Assembly: GCA_964599915.1 (NCBI GenBank)
Contig: CAZRHR010000046.1
Span: forward strand, 1-22,908
Source: CAZRHR01 sp964599915
GTDB taxonomy: Bacteria > Bacteroidota > Bacteroidia > CAIKAF01
Direction: 5' to 3'
DNA length: 22,908 nucleotides
Numbering within the stretch: the stretch's first letter is position 1; each line of letters begins with the position of its first letter. Below are positions 22,300 to 22,908 of this stretch, one piece after another. Position numbers and translations under genes: made by a program. The notes beneath the pieces are model-generated. The model made no database searches. It was given only the letters and a program-made list of their open reading frames with translations, and was not told the DNA's origin.

Positions 22300-22908
22300 A
22301 TGAAGTTTTCACACCCCATTCGTCTGGAAGAACTCTGCCAAAGTTTGGATTGTCGTTTTGCCGGCAACCCGGACCTTTTGGTCACAGGACTAAATGAAAT
22401 TCACGTGGTACAACCCGGAGAGGTTACCTTTGTGGATCATCCCAAATACTATCAAAAGGCCCTGAAAAGCCCTGCTTCCATTGTGATTATTGACAAGGAG
22501 GTGCCTTGCCCGGAAGGCAAAGGATTGATTTTTTCAGACAATCCTTTTTCAGTGTTCAAAACCTTGATCAACCGACAACTCAAATTTTCTCCGGCCACCG
22601 GTTTTATTGCAGAAAGCGCCAAAATAGGCGCCAACACAGTGATTCAGCCCGGCGCCTTTATCGGGGAAAATGTCGTTATTGGCGATCATTGCCTCATTCA
22701 TAGCAACGTATCTATTTATCAGGACACCGTCATTGGCAACCATGTGATTATCCATGCCAATACCATATTAGGTGCGGATGCATTTTATGTAAAACGCCGT
22801 CCGGACCATTATGAAAAATTTCCTAGTTGTGGTCGGGTGGTGATCCATGACCATGTGGAAATTGGGGCAGGATGCACCATAGATCGTGGCGTAACCAGCG
22901 ACACCATC
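22300..22908 (+). CDS. second LpxD-like acyltransferase, 3'-truncated by window edge
   Basis: This is a 203-codon open frame from the ATG at 22300 to the window end, with no stop. It resembles LpxD in layout: an N-terminal uridine-binding-like domain (RLEELCQSLDCRFAG, then PGEVTFVDHPKYY) followed by hexapeptide repeats (AKIGANTVIQPGAFIG, NVVIGDHCLIHSN) and GADAFYVKRRPDHYEKF in the position of GSDGFGYTP. The GADAFYVK variant with an inserted acidic/basic stretch sets it apart from the lpxD at 18584 and suggests a paralogue with another acyl or sugar substrate. The catalytic His lies beyond the window. Bacteroidota often carry such a gene after efp. Confidence 0.85.
   Translation, partial: MKFSHPIRLEELCQSLDCRFAGNPDLLVTGLNEIHVVQPGEVTFVDHPKYYQKALKSPASIVIIDKEVPCPEGKGLIFSDNPFSVFKTLINRQLKFSPATGFIAESAKIGANTVIQPGAFIGENVVIGDHCLIHSNVSIYQDTVIGNHVIIHANTILGADAFYVKRRPDHYEKFPSCGRVVIHDHVEIGAGCTIDRGVTSDTI

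Overview
The window reads as a chromosomal segment of a member of the Bacteroidota. The evidence is a fused LpxC-FabZ gene, a PorX-type response regulator with a C-terminal PglZ domain (the regulator of type IX secretion), an efp gene followed by a second LpxD-like gene, and almost no Shine-Dalgarno sequences. The genus cannot be told from the sequence.

Layout. (1) 1-2298, backbone, + strand: the 3' part of an acyl-CoA carboxylase biotin carboxylase subunit, an overlapping monohaem-type lipoprotein, and a secreted CAP-domain protein. (2) 2261-10192, accessory insert: a 94-bp direct repeat (2261-2354 and 10099-10192, 92/94 identical) brackets about 7.7 kb. All recognisable genes in the insert lie on the + strand: a NADAR-family protein, a PPP-type metallophosphatase, a tight AT-rich trio (unknown 147-aa protein, HExxH zincin, GIY-YIG-like protein), a 748-aa protein with a PcfJ-like core, and two small membrane proteins. 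No integrase, transposase or plasmid gene is visible. The repeat covers the end of the CAP gene, a 52-bp spacer and the stop codon of the convergent LprI-like gene, so both neighbours stay intact, as expected for a site-specific or Campbell-type insertion. (3) 10189-11686, backbone: the LprI-like gene (-) diverging from a nucleoid-associated protein gene (+). (4) 11709-17265, one compact - strand operon, read porX, tsaE, ald-like, a membrane-anchored unknown, an M16 peptidase, an O-methyltransferase. Gaps are a few bases or are stop/start overlaps. (5) 17324-22908, + strand: an HD-domain protein, lpxD, lpxC-fabZ, an ABC ATPase, efp, and a second LpxD-like gene cut by the window end.

How the genes fit together. 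Region 5 is a lipid A early-pathway cluster (deacetylation and N-acylation of UDP-GlcNAc derivatives, plus FabZ) with translation and transport genes mixed in. The lpxA gene I would expect next to lpxC-fabZ is not in the window. Region 4 combines envelope and secretion regulation (PorX) with tRNA modification (TsaE) and metabolism. Region 2 is the likely home of any undescribed system. The best candidate is the three-gene unit 4276-6499, followed by the large PcfJ-like gene. Both are hypotheses from layout and motifs only, and no function is shown.
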